Counted from the first letter of the stretch, positions 9,827-19,138 are shown. The stretch is DNA of 64,000 nt from Lacipirellulaceae bacterium (GCA_040218535.1 JAVJRG010000005.1:372001-436000); one strand, 5' to 3'. The notes: generated from the letters alone by a model not told the origin. Numbers and translations: made by a program.

Positions 9827-10186
9827 CCCGTGAAATTTATCAGCTTCGCACCTCGCAAGTTTGCCAGCAGTTGTCGACAAAATTTGACATCTGCTCGTGA
9901 CTGCTTAACAATAAAAGAAAGCAGCTCGCCTGAGATTACCTTGTTGGGGCGAGTCGCTCCTCGACGGTCGACTTTTCTTTTTCCGTCGAGATCGGATTGA
10001 GTAAGAGCGCAATCGCATCTGTTCTGGTGCTCGTTCGCTAGGGCAATGCTTACCGAGACACGATGGGTTCGCACCCGCTGAGGTGCCTGTGCGGAAGTCG
10101 GTCCAGAGGATAGTTCCTCGTATCTTCTAGCCGATGAGACGCCAGGGCTCCAGCGACTCAGTTCCGATTGTTGAGGAGCCGTATCG
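9827..10186 (+). other. 360-bp gene-free spacer with several potential hairpins
   Basis: No convincing coding frame. The sequence holds short inverted repeats: GCTCGCC near 9923 with GGCGAG near 9948, and CTCGACGG 9960-9967 with CCGTCGAG 9983-9990 around a T-rich loop. A GC-rich stretch (10060-10130) could fold further. It could be the 3' trailer of fliM plus a structured leader for the zinc-ribbon gene. I recognise no known riboswitch or ncRNA consensus. Confidence 0.4.
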
Positions 10187-10579
10187 ATGGGAATTGCGAT
10201 CAAGTGCCCCCACGGGCACAAGTTCAAGGTGAAGGATAAGTACGCTGGCAAAAAGGGGCTGTGCCCCTACTGCAAAGGCCAGGTTTTTGTCCGTGTCCCG
10301 ACGCTTGAGGAAGCGGAGAGCCTCGAAGAACGCATCAGCCGTGCCGCTTCTGCCGAGCGAGTTGCGAATTCTCACGAGGGATCGTTAGGTGATTCTTCGA
10401 TTTTCGACGACATGCCGAAGATGTCTGGCAGTGGCGGTTCGAGTGCCGGAAGTGGATTAAGCGGTAGCCTCGTCGGATCTTCGGCCGTGCGGCATAACAT
10501 TAATTGTTCTTGCGGGGAGTCGGTCCCCATGTGGTTCGCCAAGTGCCCGAAGTGTGGAGTGTTCCTCGACAGTTTGTAG
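10187..10579 (+). CDS. Small protein with two zinc-ribbon-like Cys clusters
   Basis: A 130-residue protein of unknown function. The N-terminus has a Cys/His knuckle (IKCPHGHKFKVKDKYAG followed by LCPYCKG), a pattern common at the start of planctomycete regulatory or structural proteins. The middle is a Ser/Gly-rich linker (about 75-100). The C-terminus has a second cluster, CSCGES then CPKCGVF. There is no signal peptide or membrane helix, so it is probably a cytoplasmic metal-binding or nucleic-acid-binding adaptor. It stands alone between fliM and convergent cstA, and the spacer after it is a long palindrome. Coding is likely because Cys pairs are well spaced and the start has a GAGGAG upstream. 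Confidence 0.7.
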   Translation: MGIAIKCPHGHKFKVKDKYAGKKGLCPYCKGQVFVRVPTLEEAESLEERISRAASAERVANSHEGSLGDSSIFDDMPKMSGSGGSSAGSGLSGSLVGSSAVRHNINCSCGESVPMWFAKCPKCGVFLDSL

Positions 10580-10585
10580 CCCACA

Positions 10586-10658
10586 AATACAAGCACGAAG
10601 CGCAAGCGAGTGAATATGTCGGAATACGATTCACTCGCTTGCGCTTCGTGCTTGTATT
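10586..10658. repeat. Perfect 30-bp-arm palindrome between convergent genes
   Basis: Arms 10586-10615 and 10629-10658 are exact reverse complements (core AAGCACGAAGCGCAAGCGAG) with a 13-bp loop. It fills the space between the zinc-ribbon gene and the convergent cstA, ending 5 bp from the cstA stop. It probably acts as a bidirectional transcription barrier. The sequence differs from the other palindromes in the window. Confidence 0.9.
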
Positions 10659-10662
10659 GGAT

Positions 10663-12549
10663 TCAGCAACTTCTGCCGCCGGCCATCTGCGTGCCTGACC
10701 TTGTGGGCAACGGAGGCAGAGCTTCTTCGAGAACATCTTTCGCTTTAGGCCACGCGACCCATGCTTCAGCGAGCATCCACGCTTGAAGTCCCAAGATGGC
10801 GGTCCCGAAACCCACCAGCAGATAATTGCCACGCTGCCACCAGCCAGTGTCTCCGTTGAACATGTTCCAGAGCATCGCCCAAGCAGGCATGGTGAACATG
10901 AGCACCATAGGAATTGCAATAAACGCCACCGGCTTGCCGCGCCGCCAGAGATAGAACGCAGTGACCAACATCGCAAGTCCTGCAAGAAGTTGGTTCGTCG
11001 CGCCAAACAGCGGCCAGAGAATCATTCCGCCTGAACCCGGTCCAATCGGGCCCTTGATCATGGCAACAGCCAACCCGCAAGCGACGGCTGTGAAGGTCGC
11101 GACGTACATGTTGGTTAGCGGTTTGATCTGAAGCGAACTGCCAAGCTCTTGAATCACGTAACGTTGTAGGCGCGTGGCTGTATCGAGCGTGGTGGCTGCG
11201 AAACATGCCACCAATACGGCAATCACTGCCAGTGAGAACTTCAGTGGGATCCCTAATGCAGCTAAGAAGTTCGCACCACCTTCGACAAAGGCTCCGACTT
11301 TCTGGGGAAGACGATGATTTGCCCAGCCTCCGATAGTTTTCTTCGTGCCGTCAGCTGTGACTACCTCGGTGATTTTCGCTTGGTACTTACTCTCCCAGGC
11401 GGCTCGCCCGGTGAGTTGTGCGTCGCCGCTAGTCACTCCCATACCAAGTCCCGCACAACAGGCGAGAATTACTAGTACGGCAAGGGCACCTTCGAGCAGC
11501 ATCCCGCCGACAGCGACGTACTGGGCGTCGGGTTCGCAGGCGACTTGCTTGCTTGTGGTGCCGGAACTAACTAGGCAATGAAAGCCGCTGACTGCTCCGC
11601 AAGCGATCGTCACAAACAAAAAGGGAAAAATCGGGGGGGCATCTGCAGGGATTTCTTCCGCGATTGCCGGCGTGCTCTCTCGAAGGTCCGCCTGCCCCGT
11701 GAGTGCCGCCACGGCGAGACCTCCCACAAGTAACGCGAGTGCAACGAAAAGTTGGTGACTGTTGATATAATCGCGCGGTTGCAGCAGCACCCAGACAGGA
11801 AGGACTGATGCGATAAAGCAGTAGACCATTAGTAGCGCTGTCCACAGTACCACCGGGTTGAACCTACTCACATCCAATCCGGTCAACCCTGCGAGCTGCG
11901 ACGGCCACTCCGAGGGGAGAGTCAGCGGCAAACGATACGCTCCCCAGTAGACGGCTGCGTACAGAATCACCAACGCAATCAGCGACGGCAACAGTAGCCC
12001 GCCACCGCGACGATGCCAGTAACCAATCGCGACGGCAAGTGGCATCGCGATCCAAACGCTCAAGACCGATTCCGGGTAGAGCTTGAAGATCGAAGCGATC
12101 ACCAGTCCAAAGATGGCTAGCACGATCGTCAACGCCAGAAATAGGACCGTGAGGAACAGGATTTTCGCCCTAGGAGAAATGATGCGACCGGCGATTTCGC
12201 CAACGGTTTGCCCACGATTGCGAAGGCTGACGACCAACGCCCCAAAGTCGTGCACTGCACCGATGAAAATCGAACCAATCAGCACCCACAGCAGGGCCGG
12301 CAGCCAGCCCCAGAAGACGGCAATCGCTGGTCCGACAATGGGGCCGGTTCCGGCGATGCTCGTAAAATGATGGCCGAAGACGACCTGCTTTTTTGTCGGG
12401 ACGAAATCGACATCATCGTTGAGCTGAACGCTAGGAGCTTCTGCGTCGGGATCGAGTGCGAAGAGTTTCCGAGCCAGCCAACGACCGTACGTGTGATAGG
12501 CCAGCAAGAAGCCAGCGAAGGAGCCAACTGCGACGAGGAGAGTGAACAT
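10663..12549 (-). CDS. cstA: CstA-family carbon starvation transporter
   Basis: CstA proteins are large inner-membrane transporters induced on carbon starvation, importing pyruvate or peptides. The protein (628 residues) starts with a membrane helix and a family motif HHFTSIAGTGPIVGPAIA (about 61-78), followed by about 15 further hydrophobic segments, and includes the C-terminal GGMILWPLFGATNQLLAGLA motif. No CstA regulator or partner is adjacent. Transcribed towards the zinc-ribbon gene and divergently from trxB, with a 133-bp shared upstream region. Substrate cannot be read from sequence. Confidence 0.93.
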   Translation of the reverse strand: MFTLLVAVGSFAGFLLAYHTYGRWLARKLFALDPDAEAPSVQLNDDVDFVPTKKQVVFGHHFTSIAGTGPIVGPAIAVFWGWLPALLWVLIGSIFIGAVHDFGALVVSLRNRGQTVGEIAGRIISPRAKILFLTVLFLALTIVLAIFGLVIASIFKLYPESVLSVWIAMPLAVAIGYWHRRGGGLLLPSLIALVILYAAVYWGAYRLPLTLPSEWPSQLAGLTGLDVSRFNPVVLWTALLMVYCFIASVLPVWVLLQPRDYINSHQLFVALALLVGGLAVAALTGQADLRESTPAIAEEIPADAPPIFPFLFVTIACGAVSGFHCLVSSGTTSKQVACEPDAQYVAVGGMLLEGALAVLVILACCAGLGMGVTSGDAQLTGRAAWESKYQAKITEVVTADGTKKTIGGWANHRLPQKVGAFVEGGANFLAALGIPLKFSLAVIAVLVACFAATTLDTATRLQRYVIQELGSSLQIKPLTNMYVATFTAVACGLAVAMIKGPIGPGSGGMILWPLFGATNQLLAGLAMLVTAFYLWRRGKPVAFIAIPMVLMFTMPAWAMLWNMFNGDTGWWQRGNYLLVGFGTAILGLQAWMLAEAWVAWPKAKDVLEEALPPLPTRSGTQMAGGRSC

Positions 12550-12592
12550 GGGCTTAATAATAATCGGTCAGACACCTCGCGGTAATACCTCG

Positions 12593-12621
12593 TTTACGCT
12601 TGCAGGCTGCCGCTCTATAAT
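12593..12621 (+). promoter_or_regulatory. Candidate sigma-70-type promoter for trxB
   Basis: A perfect TATAAT (12616-12621) has TTTACG (12593-12598) 17 bp upstream, matching four of six bases of the -35 consensus. It lies about 60 bp before the trxB start in the divergent spacer. Confidence 0.5.
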
Positions 12622-12682
12622 TCCCGCTTAGATTCGCCACCAAATATCAAGCTGAGAAGCCTAGCAGCGAGGAACTTCAGAA

Positions 12683-13732
12683 GTGCCCGAACATGTCGTC
12701 ATCATTGGTAGCGGTCCCGCCGGTTGGTGTGCGGCCATCTATGCCGCGCGAGCAAGCTTAAAACCGCTAGTGTTTGAAGGAGCCGTCACGGAGGAGAATC
12801 GCCAGGATGGCACGCTGCCTTTGGGGCAACTGGCGCTGACCACGGAAGTCGAGAATTATCCCGGCTTCCCTGCTGGTGATTTAAGCTCGTACTTGAAGAG
12901 CTCGCTCGATGAGCAGCATCACTATCTTGCCGACATGCACCAAAAAGAAGGAGCCAGCGGCCCCGAGCTAATGCACCTGATGCGTCAGCAAGCGGCGAAC
13001 TTTGGCACCCGCATCGAAACGGAAGACATCGTCGAAGTTGATTTCGAGAACCGGCCTTTCAAGTTGAAGTCTTCTGGCGGGAAAGAAGTCGAAGCCCACG
13101 CGGTAATCATCGCCACGGGTGCTCGTGCGAATTACCTAGGGCTCCCATCCGAAGATGCCTATAAAAATCGAGGCATCAGCGCTTGTGCCGTTTGTGATGG
13201 GGCGCTTCCCCGGTTCCGCAACAACCCACTGGTCGTCGTTGGTGGAGGTGACTCGGCTTGTGAGGAAGCGGACTATCTCGCAAAGTTCGCCAGCAAGGTT
13301 TATCAGGTGCATCGTCGCGATGAACTGCGGGCCTCCAAAGTCATGGCTGATCGCGTGTTGGAGAACGAAAAGATCGAGCTCGTTTGGAATAGCGAAGTGG
13401 ACGAGGTCCTCGGCACCGACGACGATGGCGTCACCGGAGTCCGGGTGAAGTCGACCGTCGATGATTCGACACGCGAACTGGAAGCTTCCGGTATGTTCCT
13501 TGCCATCGGTCACACGCCGAACACGCGGTTTCTCGAAGGCAAGTTGGAGATGAACGATAAACATTACCTCAAGTGGACCGTTCCCTTCCGCACGAATACA
13601 AGCGTCGAAGGCGTTTTTGCCGCCGGTGACGTGGCTGACGACTACTACCGCCAGGCAGTAACCGCAGCCGGGACAGGCTGCATGGCGGCGCTCGATGCCG
13701 AGCGTTGGTTGGGGGCCCAAGGGATTTCGTAA
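12683..13732 (+). CDS. trxB: Thioredoxin-disulfide reductase
   Basis: TrxB transfers electrons from NADPH through FAD to thioredoxin. The N-terminal FAD motif is [16 protein letters not shown], the redox pair is C168/C171 in CAVCDGA, the NADPH motif is [10 protein letters not shown] and the C-terminal FAD motif is [10 protein letters not shown]. Start is GTG at 12683, giving [11 protein letters not shown]. Compared with the usual 310-320 residues it is 349 long, with about 30 extra residues before the PELMHLM helix (about 75-105). No thioredoxin gene is adjacent. Confidence 0.95.
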   Translation: MPEHVVIIGSGPAGWCAAIYAARASLKPLVFEGAVTEENRQDGTLPLGQLALTTEVENYPGFPAGDLSSYLKSSLDEQHHYLADMHQKEGASGPELMHLMRQQAANFGTRIETEDIVEVDFENRPFKLKSSGGKEVEAHAVIIATGARANYLGLPSEDAYKNRGISACAVCDGALPRFRNNPLVVVGGGDSACEEADYLAKFASKVYQVHRRDELRASKVMADRVLENEKIELVWNSEVDEVLGTDDDGVTGVRVKSTVDDSTRELEASGMFLAIGHTPNTRFLEGKLEMNDKHYLKWTVPFRTNTSVEGVFAAGDVADDYYRQAVTAAGTGCMAALDAERWLGAQGIS

Positions 13733-13819
13733 GTCGTTCTGCTCGACAGATTCTCACTTTTCATTTCGCTGCGGTGCTCGCACCGCGTTCACTTCTCATC
13801 ACGATCAGGCGGTTTGCGA

Positions 13820-15562
13820 ATGTCACAAGATTCCCCCACGAGCCCAACCGTCGAACGCGATCGCCAAATGCTGATCGAGGTCCAGCAAAAAGGCTTCTTC
13901 GGTAAGCTGGGAACCTACACTCGACTTTCAGGCCCAGGTTGGTTGCAAAGCGCGATTACCCTCGGCGGTGGTTCTCTTTCCGGGGCGCTGTTCCTAGGCG
14001 TCTTGGGCGGAACCAGCATGTTGTGGCTGCAGCTCGTGGCCATTGTGATGGGCGTGATTATGCTCTCGGCGATTAGCTACGTCACGCTTTCGACGGAGCA
14101 GCGGCCGTTTCAGTTGATTAACCAACATGTGAACCCGGTCCTTGGTTGGGGTTGGCTGGTCGCCACGAGCTTGGCGAATATGCTCTGGTGCATGCCGCAG
14201 TTTAGTCTTTGCTATGAAGCATTGGAGCAAAACCTGGCACCCAGTATGGTTGGTTCGACGACGAGCGCAAAGTTGATCGTCTCAGCCATTCTCCTCCTCG
14301 TCACTTCGATTGTTTTGGGATTCAATCTCAAAGGGGGCACGACCGCCAAAGTCTTCGACATTTTCCTGAAAGCATTGATCGGGGCCATCGTCCTGTGTTT
14401 CTTTGGGGTTGTGATTTACTTGGGTCGCGAAGACCTGCTCGATTGGTCGACGATCTTCTCGGGCTTCGTGCCCGACTTCTCCCAGTGGCAAGATGCGACG
14501 GGGGACATGAAAACGCTTCTGGCCGACTTGCCTGAGAAATCCCAAGAGTTTTGGCGAACACGCTTGGCTCGCGAGCAACGGGCTGTGATGATCGGGGCGG
14601 CTGCTACCGCGGTGGGGATCAACATGACGTTCCTGTTGCCTTATTCCATGCTACAGCGGGGGTGGGGTAAGAATTTCCGCGGCCTGGCCCGTTTCGATCT
14701 CTCAACCGGCATGGCGATACCCTACGTCGTGGTTACCGGCTGTGTGGTGATTGCTTCCGCTCACGCCTTTCACGCGAAAGCCGATAAGGAGTTGCTCTCC
14801 GACGATCCGGCGGTTGTCCAAACCAGCGAAGTTCTCAAGCAGGCTCAAGGCAACTTGATCGCCCGAGTCGAACCCGAATTCGCCGGCAAGAAGCTTGAAG
14901 ACTTGGAAGAATCGGAGCAGCAAGAAGTGTTGGAGCGAATCGCCGCTTTGCCCGAGGCTGAGAAGCGGATTGCCGCTTCATTCGATAAACGCAACGCGTT
15001 CAAACTCAGCAAGGCACTCGCGCCTCTGCTGGGAGAAGACAATGCGAACCTTGTTTTTGGGCTAGGAATCTTTGGAATGGGATTCTCAACCATCATCATT
15101 CTGATGATGATCAACGGCTTCGTTTTCTGCGAAGCACTCAATCAGCCCCGAAGCGGTTCGGTGATGTTAATCGGCTGTTTGGTCGCAGGCCTTGCCGGGG
15201 CCGCATGGCCGCTCGTTTGGGAAGGCCCTTCCAAGCTTTGGCTGGCAATTCTCGTGTCGAGCTTCGGAATGATTTTGCTGCCGATTGCCTACGTAACGTT
15301 CTTTATGTTGATGAACAACAAAGAGGTTCTCGGTGACGATCGACCGCAAGGTGGGTGGCGATTGGTCTGGAATCTCTTGATGGGCGTTTCCGTGCTGGGC
15401 GCAATCGTCGCGGCAGCCACAGCCGTTTATGACAAGATTACTGATCATAGCTCACCGAAGACTGAGCTTGCAGGTAAGCTCGTCCTAGCGTTGCTGGTGG
15501 GTTATCTCATCGCTGTGGCAATTGGGTTTGTGACGAAAGCAAAGCAATCGAAGGCACCTTAA
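13820..15562 (+). CDS. Nramp-like multi-pass transporter
   Basis: A 580-residue inner-membrane protein with about eleven hydrophobic segments, resembling Nramp-family metal transporters or related APC-fold carriers. The first helix has LSGPGWLQSAITLGGGS where Nramp proteins carry the metal-binding DPGN, so that motif is not conserved. The central helix has NMTFLLPYSMLQRGWG where Nramp has MPH. A hydrophilic insertion rich in Glu and Lys (about 320-406) interrupts the membrane part. ATG 13820 was preferred over an upstream TTG two codons earlier. The spacer before it has a GCGGTGC hairpin (13771-13786). The substrate is unknown; it may not be a divalent metal. Confidence 0.65.
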   Translation: MSQDSPTSPTVERDRQMLIEVQQKGFFGKLGTYTRLSGPGWLQSAITLGGGSLSGALFLGVLGGTSMLWLQLVAIVMGVIMLSAISYVTLSTEQRPFQLINQHVNPVLGWGWLVATSLANMLWCMPQFSLCYEALEQNLAPSMVGSTTSAKLIVSAILLLVTSIVLGFNLKGGTTAKVFDIFLKALIGAIVLCFFGVVIYLGREDLLDWSTIFSGFVPDFSQWQDATGDMKTLLADLPEKSQEFWRTRLAREQRAVMIGAAATAVGINMTFLLPYSMLQRGWGKNFRGLARFDLSTGMAIPYVVVTGCVVIASAHAFHAKADKELLSDDPAVVQTSEVLKQAQGNLIARVEPEFAGKKLEDLEESEQQEVLERIAALPEAEKRIAASFDKRNAFKLSKALAPLLGEDNANLVFGLGIFGMGFSTIIILMMINGFVFCEALNQPRSGSVMLIGCLVAGLAGAAWPLVWEGPSKLWLAILVSSFGMILLPIAYVTFFMLMNNKEVLGDDRPQGGWRLVWNLLMGVSVLGAIVAAATAVYDKITDHSSPKTELAGKLVLALLVGYLIAVAIGFVTKAKQSKAP

Positions 15563-15623
15563 ACCCGACAGCTTACGCTTGACGGCTCTTGCAAAATGAG
15601 CCGTGAGGCGTAAGCCCACGGGT
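15563..15623. repeat. Imperfect palindrome after the Nramp-like gene
   Basis: GCTTACGCTTGACGGCTC (15571-15588) pairs with GAGCCGTGAGGCGTAAGC (15598-15615), with outer ACCCG/CGGGT pairing. It begins at the Nramp-like stop codon and ends 10 bp before asnS, so it would sit in the asnS leader or terminate the upstream transcript. Confidence 0.75.
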
Positions 15624-15633
15624 AGAAGCTCTC

Positions 15634-17040
15634 ATGAACAAACTCTCCGTCAAGCAAGCCCGACAAGCCGAGTCCATTGGCCAACAAGCGACCTTGCAAG
15701 GTTGGATTCGCACCCGTCGGGACTCCAAAGGTGGGTTCAGTTTTCTTGAGCTCAACGATGGAAGCTGTCTTGCGAACATCCAGGTTATTGCCGATGGAGA
15801 TTTGACGAATTACGAGTCAGAGATCAAGCAGCTCACTGCCGGTTGCAGCGTCACTGTCCACGGCGAAGTGAAAGAGTCTGGCGGTAAAGGGCAGGCCACG
15901 GAGTTGCTTGCCAAAGAACTGATCGTCCACGGCTGGGCCGATCCGCAAGAGTTTCCGCTCCAGAAGAAGCGTCACTCGTTTGAGAAGCTGCGAGAGTGGG
16001 CACATCTACGGCCGCGGACGAACACGTTCGGCGCGGTGATGCGGGTGAGGAATCGGATCTGTCATTCGATCCACGAGTTTTTTCAGGAGCGAGATTTTCT
16101 CTACACGCACACCCCCATCATTACTGCCAGTGATTGTGAAGGGGCGGGGGAGATGTTTCGCGTGTCGACGATCGATCCGGCTAAGCCACCGGTGGCTGAG
16201 GATGGGACCATCGACTACACGCAGGATTTCTTTGATCGGCCAAGCTACCTGACTGTTTCGGGGCAGCTTGAAGGGGAAATCTATGCGACGGCCTTGGGGA
16301 AGATCTACACGTTTGGACCCACGTTTCGCGCTGAGAATTCTAACACCTCCCGCCACCTGGCTGAGTTCTGGATGGTCGAGCCAGAAATGGCTTTCTATGA
16401 GCTAGCCGACAACATGGACCTCGCCGAGGCGTTCCTTAAGCGCATCGTTGAAGACGTCCGCAAGGATTGCGAAGAGGACCTGCAGTTCTTTCAGGATCGG
16501 ATCGACAAGACCGTTCACGAGTCGCTCGCCACAGTCGCAGAGAAGCCCTTTGAGCGAGTTAGCTACACCGAGGCAATCGATCTGCTCACGAGTTCCGGTG
16601 AGAATTTCGAGTATAAGATCGAGTGGGGTGTCGATCTTCAAGCGGAGCACGAGCGTTTTCTAACCGAGCAGCACTTCAAATCCCCCGTCATACTTTTTGA
16701 TTATCCGTCTAGCATCAAACCGTTCTACATGCGGGTGAACGACGACACGTCTGAAGAGCGACGGACCGTGCGGGCGATGGATGTGTTGGTGCCGCGCGTG
16801 GGCGAGATTATCGGTGGCAGCCAACGCGAAGAACGACTCGACGTGCTTGAGGCTCGCATGGCTGAGCAGTCACTCAACGCGGAGGACTACTGGTGGTACC
16901 TCGACCTGCGACGCTACGGCACGGTCCCGCATTCAGGTTTCGGGCTGGGGCTAGAGCGTATGGTGCAGTTCGTCACCGGCATGGCGAACATTCGCGACGT
17001 GATTCCATTCCCAAGAACGCCGGGGAATGCGGACTTCTGA
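15634..17040 (+). CDS. asnS: Asparaginyl-tRNA synthetase
   Basis: Charges tRNA-Asn; class II synthetase. The N-terminal OB-fold anticodon domain (about 15-115) begins [20 protein letters not shown]. Class II motif 2 is visible as [20 protein letters not shown], and motif 3 as [16 protein letters not shown] near the C-terminus, ending with the AsnS-typical [16 protein letters not shown]. Length 468 residues, almost the same as E. coli AsnS. It has its own palindrome upstream and a hairpin downstream, so it may be a single-gene unit. Confidence 0.98.
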   Translation: MNKLSVKQARQAESIGQQATLQGWIRTRRDSKGGFSFLELNDGSCLANIQVIADGDLTNYESEIKQLTAGCSVTVHGEVKESGGKGQATELLAKELIVHGWADPQEFPLQKKRHSFEKLREWAHLRPRTNTFGAVMRVRNRICHSIHEFFQERDFLYTHTPIITASDCEGAGEMFRVSTIDPAKPPVAEDGTIDYTQDFFDRPSYLTVSGQLEGEIYATALGKIYTFGPTFRAENSNTSRHLAEFWMVEPEMAFYELADNMDLAEAFLKRIVEDVRKDCEEDLQFFQDRIDKTVHESLATVAEKPFERVSYTEAIDLLTSSGENFEYKIEWGVDLQAEHERFLTEQHFKSPVILFDYPSSIKPFYMRVNDDTSEERRTVRAMDVLVPRVGEIIGGSQREERLDVLEARMAEQSLNAEDYWWYLDLRRYGTVPHSGFGLGLERMVQFVTGMANIRDVIPFPRTPGNADF

Positions 17041-17052
17041 GTCGAAAGCTCT

Positions 17053-17082
17053 GTAGGGAACGCCACAGAGGGCGTTCCTTAC
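17053..17082. terminator. Hairpin between convergent asnS and rhomboid genes
   Basis: GTAGGGAACGCC (17053-17064) pairs with GGCGTTCCTTAC (17071-17082) with a 6-base loop and one G-T pair. It starts 12 bp after the asnS stop and ends 13 bp from the stop of the convergent rhomboid gene. There is no T-run on either strand, so function as an attenuator is inferred. Confidence 0.6.
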
Positions 17083-17095
17083 AGCGTTCTCTGGC

Positions 17096-18013
17096 TCAAA
17101 CCAGCACCGCTCCCGCATACACAAATCGCCCACACTCTGGATTACCACAGCGGGCGACGCCTGGGGTAATGCGGTGATGCTCTTCGAGCGACGCAGTACA
17201 GTACGGGCAATCGTCGGGAAGAGAACTGCCGTCGCCAGCGACGTCGTGCTCAGCAAACTCGTAGCGGTCGCCTTCGATTAAGAACTTTTCCTTTTCGTCT
17301 TCTGCGGTGTTCTTGAACGTCAGCGTGCCGTCGCGGTCCTTAACCAACTGAATATCAAGTTGATTTCGGACGATGACCGCTGTAACAGCGCCGGCTGCAA
17401 AGCCGCCGATATGCGCGTACCAGGCCACTCCCCCGCCTTCACCATCATCGAGCGTCGAATTCCAAAGTTGGAGGTAGAACCAGGCGCCACCGTATAAGAA
17501 GGCGGGCACATTGACGGTCCAGAACTTGAAGAAGAAAAAGAAGACGGTTTTGATTTTTGCGTCCGCACCATAGAGCACCGTGTACGCGCCCATCAGGCCG
17601 GCAATGGCACCGCTTGCACCCACGAGCGGGATATCGCTCCCCCATTCCATTGCCGCGTGAAGCATTCCTGCAGCTAAGCCCCAGAGAACATAAAACAGCG
17701 TAAGAGTCGCAGTTCCCAGTCCGTTCTCAAGCGAACAGGAGAACGCCCAGAGGACGATCATGTTTCCGATGATGTGAGAGAACCCACCGTGGAGGAACAT
17801 GTGCGTGAACAGGCCGATGAAACGCCCGTCCGCTAAGTCTTCAGGAACCAATCCCCAAGCGTCGATGAAGTCGAGCGCGGGCTTGATGGTAGTCGGGTTC
17901 TCAAAGATGAGCCTCATCTGGAAGATAAACACCGCCAGATTAGCAAACAGCAACACGCCCGGGAGGATCGGGAGCGATTTCTTATCGATGTTGTCGCCGA
18001 TGGGGATCAGCAC
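17096..18013 (-). CDS. Rhomboid intramembrane serine protease with C-terminal zinc ribbon
   Basis: Rhomboids cleave within membrane helices using a Ser-His dyad. GASGAIAGLMGAY carries the catalytic Ser (S135) and AHIGGFAAGAV the His (H201); the HMFLHGGFSHIIGNM segment is typical of the L1/TM2 region. Six or more hydrophobic segments span about 15-225. The C-terminal tail ends in a Cys4 cluster (C269, C272, C289, C294) that looks like a small zinc ribbon. I chose GTG 18013 because MLIPIGDN matches the usual rhomboid start; a TTG at 18055 would add 14 residues. It faces asnS. Substrates are unknown. Confidence 0.85.
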   Translation of the reverse strand: MLIPIGDNIDKKSLPILPGVLLFANLAVFIFQMRLIFENPTTIKPALDFIDAWGLVPEDLADGRFIGLFTHMFLHGGFSHIIGNMIVLWAFSCSLENGLGTATLTLFYVLWGLAAGMLHAAMEWGSDIPLVGASGAIAGLMGAYTVLYGADAKIKTVFFFFFKFWTVNVPAFLYGGAWFYLQLWNSTLDDGEGGGVAWYAHIGGFAAGAVTAVIVRNQLDIQLVKDRDGTLTFKNTAEDEKEKFLIEGDRYEFAEHDVAGDGSSLPDDCPYCTASLEEHHRITPGVARCGNPECGRFVYAGAVLV

Positions 18014-18110
18014 GGGCGGAATCCAGCTAAAGTCGAAAACAGAAAGCTGTCTCAAATGAGAGACGAGCTTCTGCCTTTATTTAGCTTATAAACCGCCGCT
18101 TTGCGGCCAC

Positions 18111-18482
18111 TTATTGCCAGAATCGAGCGATGACCGCTACCACCGGCGCAATCGCTACGCAGGCCGCGAAGACAGCAAGGCCCATCGGCGGGGCATTGCG
18201 ACGAACCTTGTAGACAATCACCAGCAACACGAGGCAGATCAGGCCAACCAGTGCCCCTCCAGAGAGCATCAGTTCCTTGAAAATTGGCATCTTCTTCGAG
18301 TCGGGGTGGGCCGAAAGATACCACGACGCCAGCATCGTGCAGAGGACGCTCACCAGGGTCATCGTGAGCGAAACCATCCAAGCGACGGTCACCGCGACAC
18401 TACCGCGGGTTTCGTCGGGATCAAAAGGCTGCGGTTGCGGCCGTTTGCGTTGCTTTTTCGCCACCTCTTGCTCCGTACTCAC
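18111..18482 (-). CDS. Small membrane protein, unknown
   Basis: A 123-residue protein with a basic, Gln/Pro-rich N-terminus (about 1-27) and three hydrophobic segments (about 29-53, 72-90 and 98-118). Start is GTG at 18482. No motif points to a function. It lies just upstream of the rhomboid gene on the same strand (about 97 bp away), so the two may be cotranscribed. Coding is supported by clean alternation of hydrophilic and membrane segments. Confidence 0.6.
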   Translation of the reverse strand: MSTEQEVAKKQRKRPQPQPFDPDETRGSVAVTVAWMVSLTMTLVSVLCTMLASWYLSAHPDSKKMPIFKELMLSGGALVGLICLVLLVIVYKVRRNAPPMGLAVFAACVAIAPVVAVIARFWQ

Positions 18483-18774
18483 CGAAGATTCGATACAAAC
18501 GGACCCTCTCGGTAATGCTTACCGCAACTCAGAGGCTGAGGTATCCGATTTCTTCCTGAGTCAAATTCGTGAGCTACGTTTTTGTAGCATACCCGCCGGC
18601 TCTTTTTATGTGCTGAGGGCAATGCCGACTCATCGAAACGAACTTCTCCCGAAAGAATCATCGTAAGCCAGTTGCCCCGGCACTACCAGTGCGTGGACTC
18701 GCGGCAAAATCATGACCTCAAGGTGCTGGAAAATGCCCTTGGTTCTTTTACCTCTTCAAAAGTAGATTGATGCT
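18483..18774. other. Divergent 292-bp spacer
   Basis: Lies between the start of the small membrane protein (minus) and the start of the next plus-strand gene. A plus-strand frame reaches into it but continues antisense through the membrane gene and shows no protein-like features. I see no clear promoter hexamers, long repeat or RNA gene. Confidence 0.4.
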
Positions 18775-19137
18775 ATGCCTCCTCGTCGCTTCGAACACTC
18801 TTCGCACGCTACGAATGACTCTGAACAACCTTACGATGAACGAAATCGTCAGCCATCGGTCGTTCTAGGTGTCAAAGACCAATCGGTAAAGGCGATGCTT
18901 GAGTATCTCGACGACGTCGTCTTCGCAGCTATTCGCGGCGACGAGCCTTCGATCGAAGAGGCTCGCCAACTCTGGCCTCAGATCGTCAAGGCTTTGCCTT
19001 GGCAAGAGATCGAACCATCGCGCGAGCAGTATCTGCGCTACGCGGTTGAAACTTCGCGCAAGATTCAAGACACCGAAGGTTCACGTCCCGAGTCAACACT
19101 GGCGGCTATCGAAATCATTTCACTCCTCACCCGCTGA
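18775..19137 (+). CDS. Conserved-looking small hydrophilic protein, unknown
   Basis: A 120-residue soluble protein. The first 35 residues are polar and probably disordered; the rest is mostly helical, with SVKAMLEYLDDVVFAAIRGD, a middle EEARQLWPQIVKALPWQEIE and a C-terminal helix STLAAIEIISLLTR. No signal peptide or cofactor motif. The stop is followed after 1 bp by a short palindromic repeat shared with the end of the facing methyltransferase gene. I do not recognise the family. Confidence 0.6.
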   Translation: MPPRRFEHSSHATNDSEQPYDERNRQPSVVLGVKDQSVKAMLEYLDDVVFAAIRGDEPSIEEARQLWPQIVKALPWQEIEPSREQYLRYAVETSRKIQDTEGSRPESTLAAIEIISLLTR

Positions 19138-19138
19138 G

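Noticed and set aside
9823-10251. 142-codon minus-strand frame in the fliM/zinc-ribbon spacer
   Set aside because: Overlaps both neighbouring genes antisense, ends at random, and shows no fold-like pattern.
18277-18666. 129-codon plus-strand frame
   Set aside because: Runs antisense through the small membrane protein gene; no conserved pattern or start signal.
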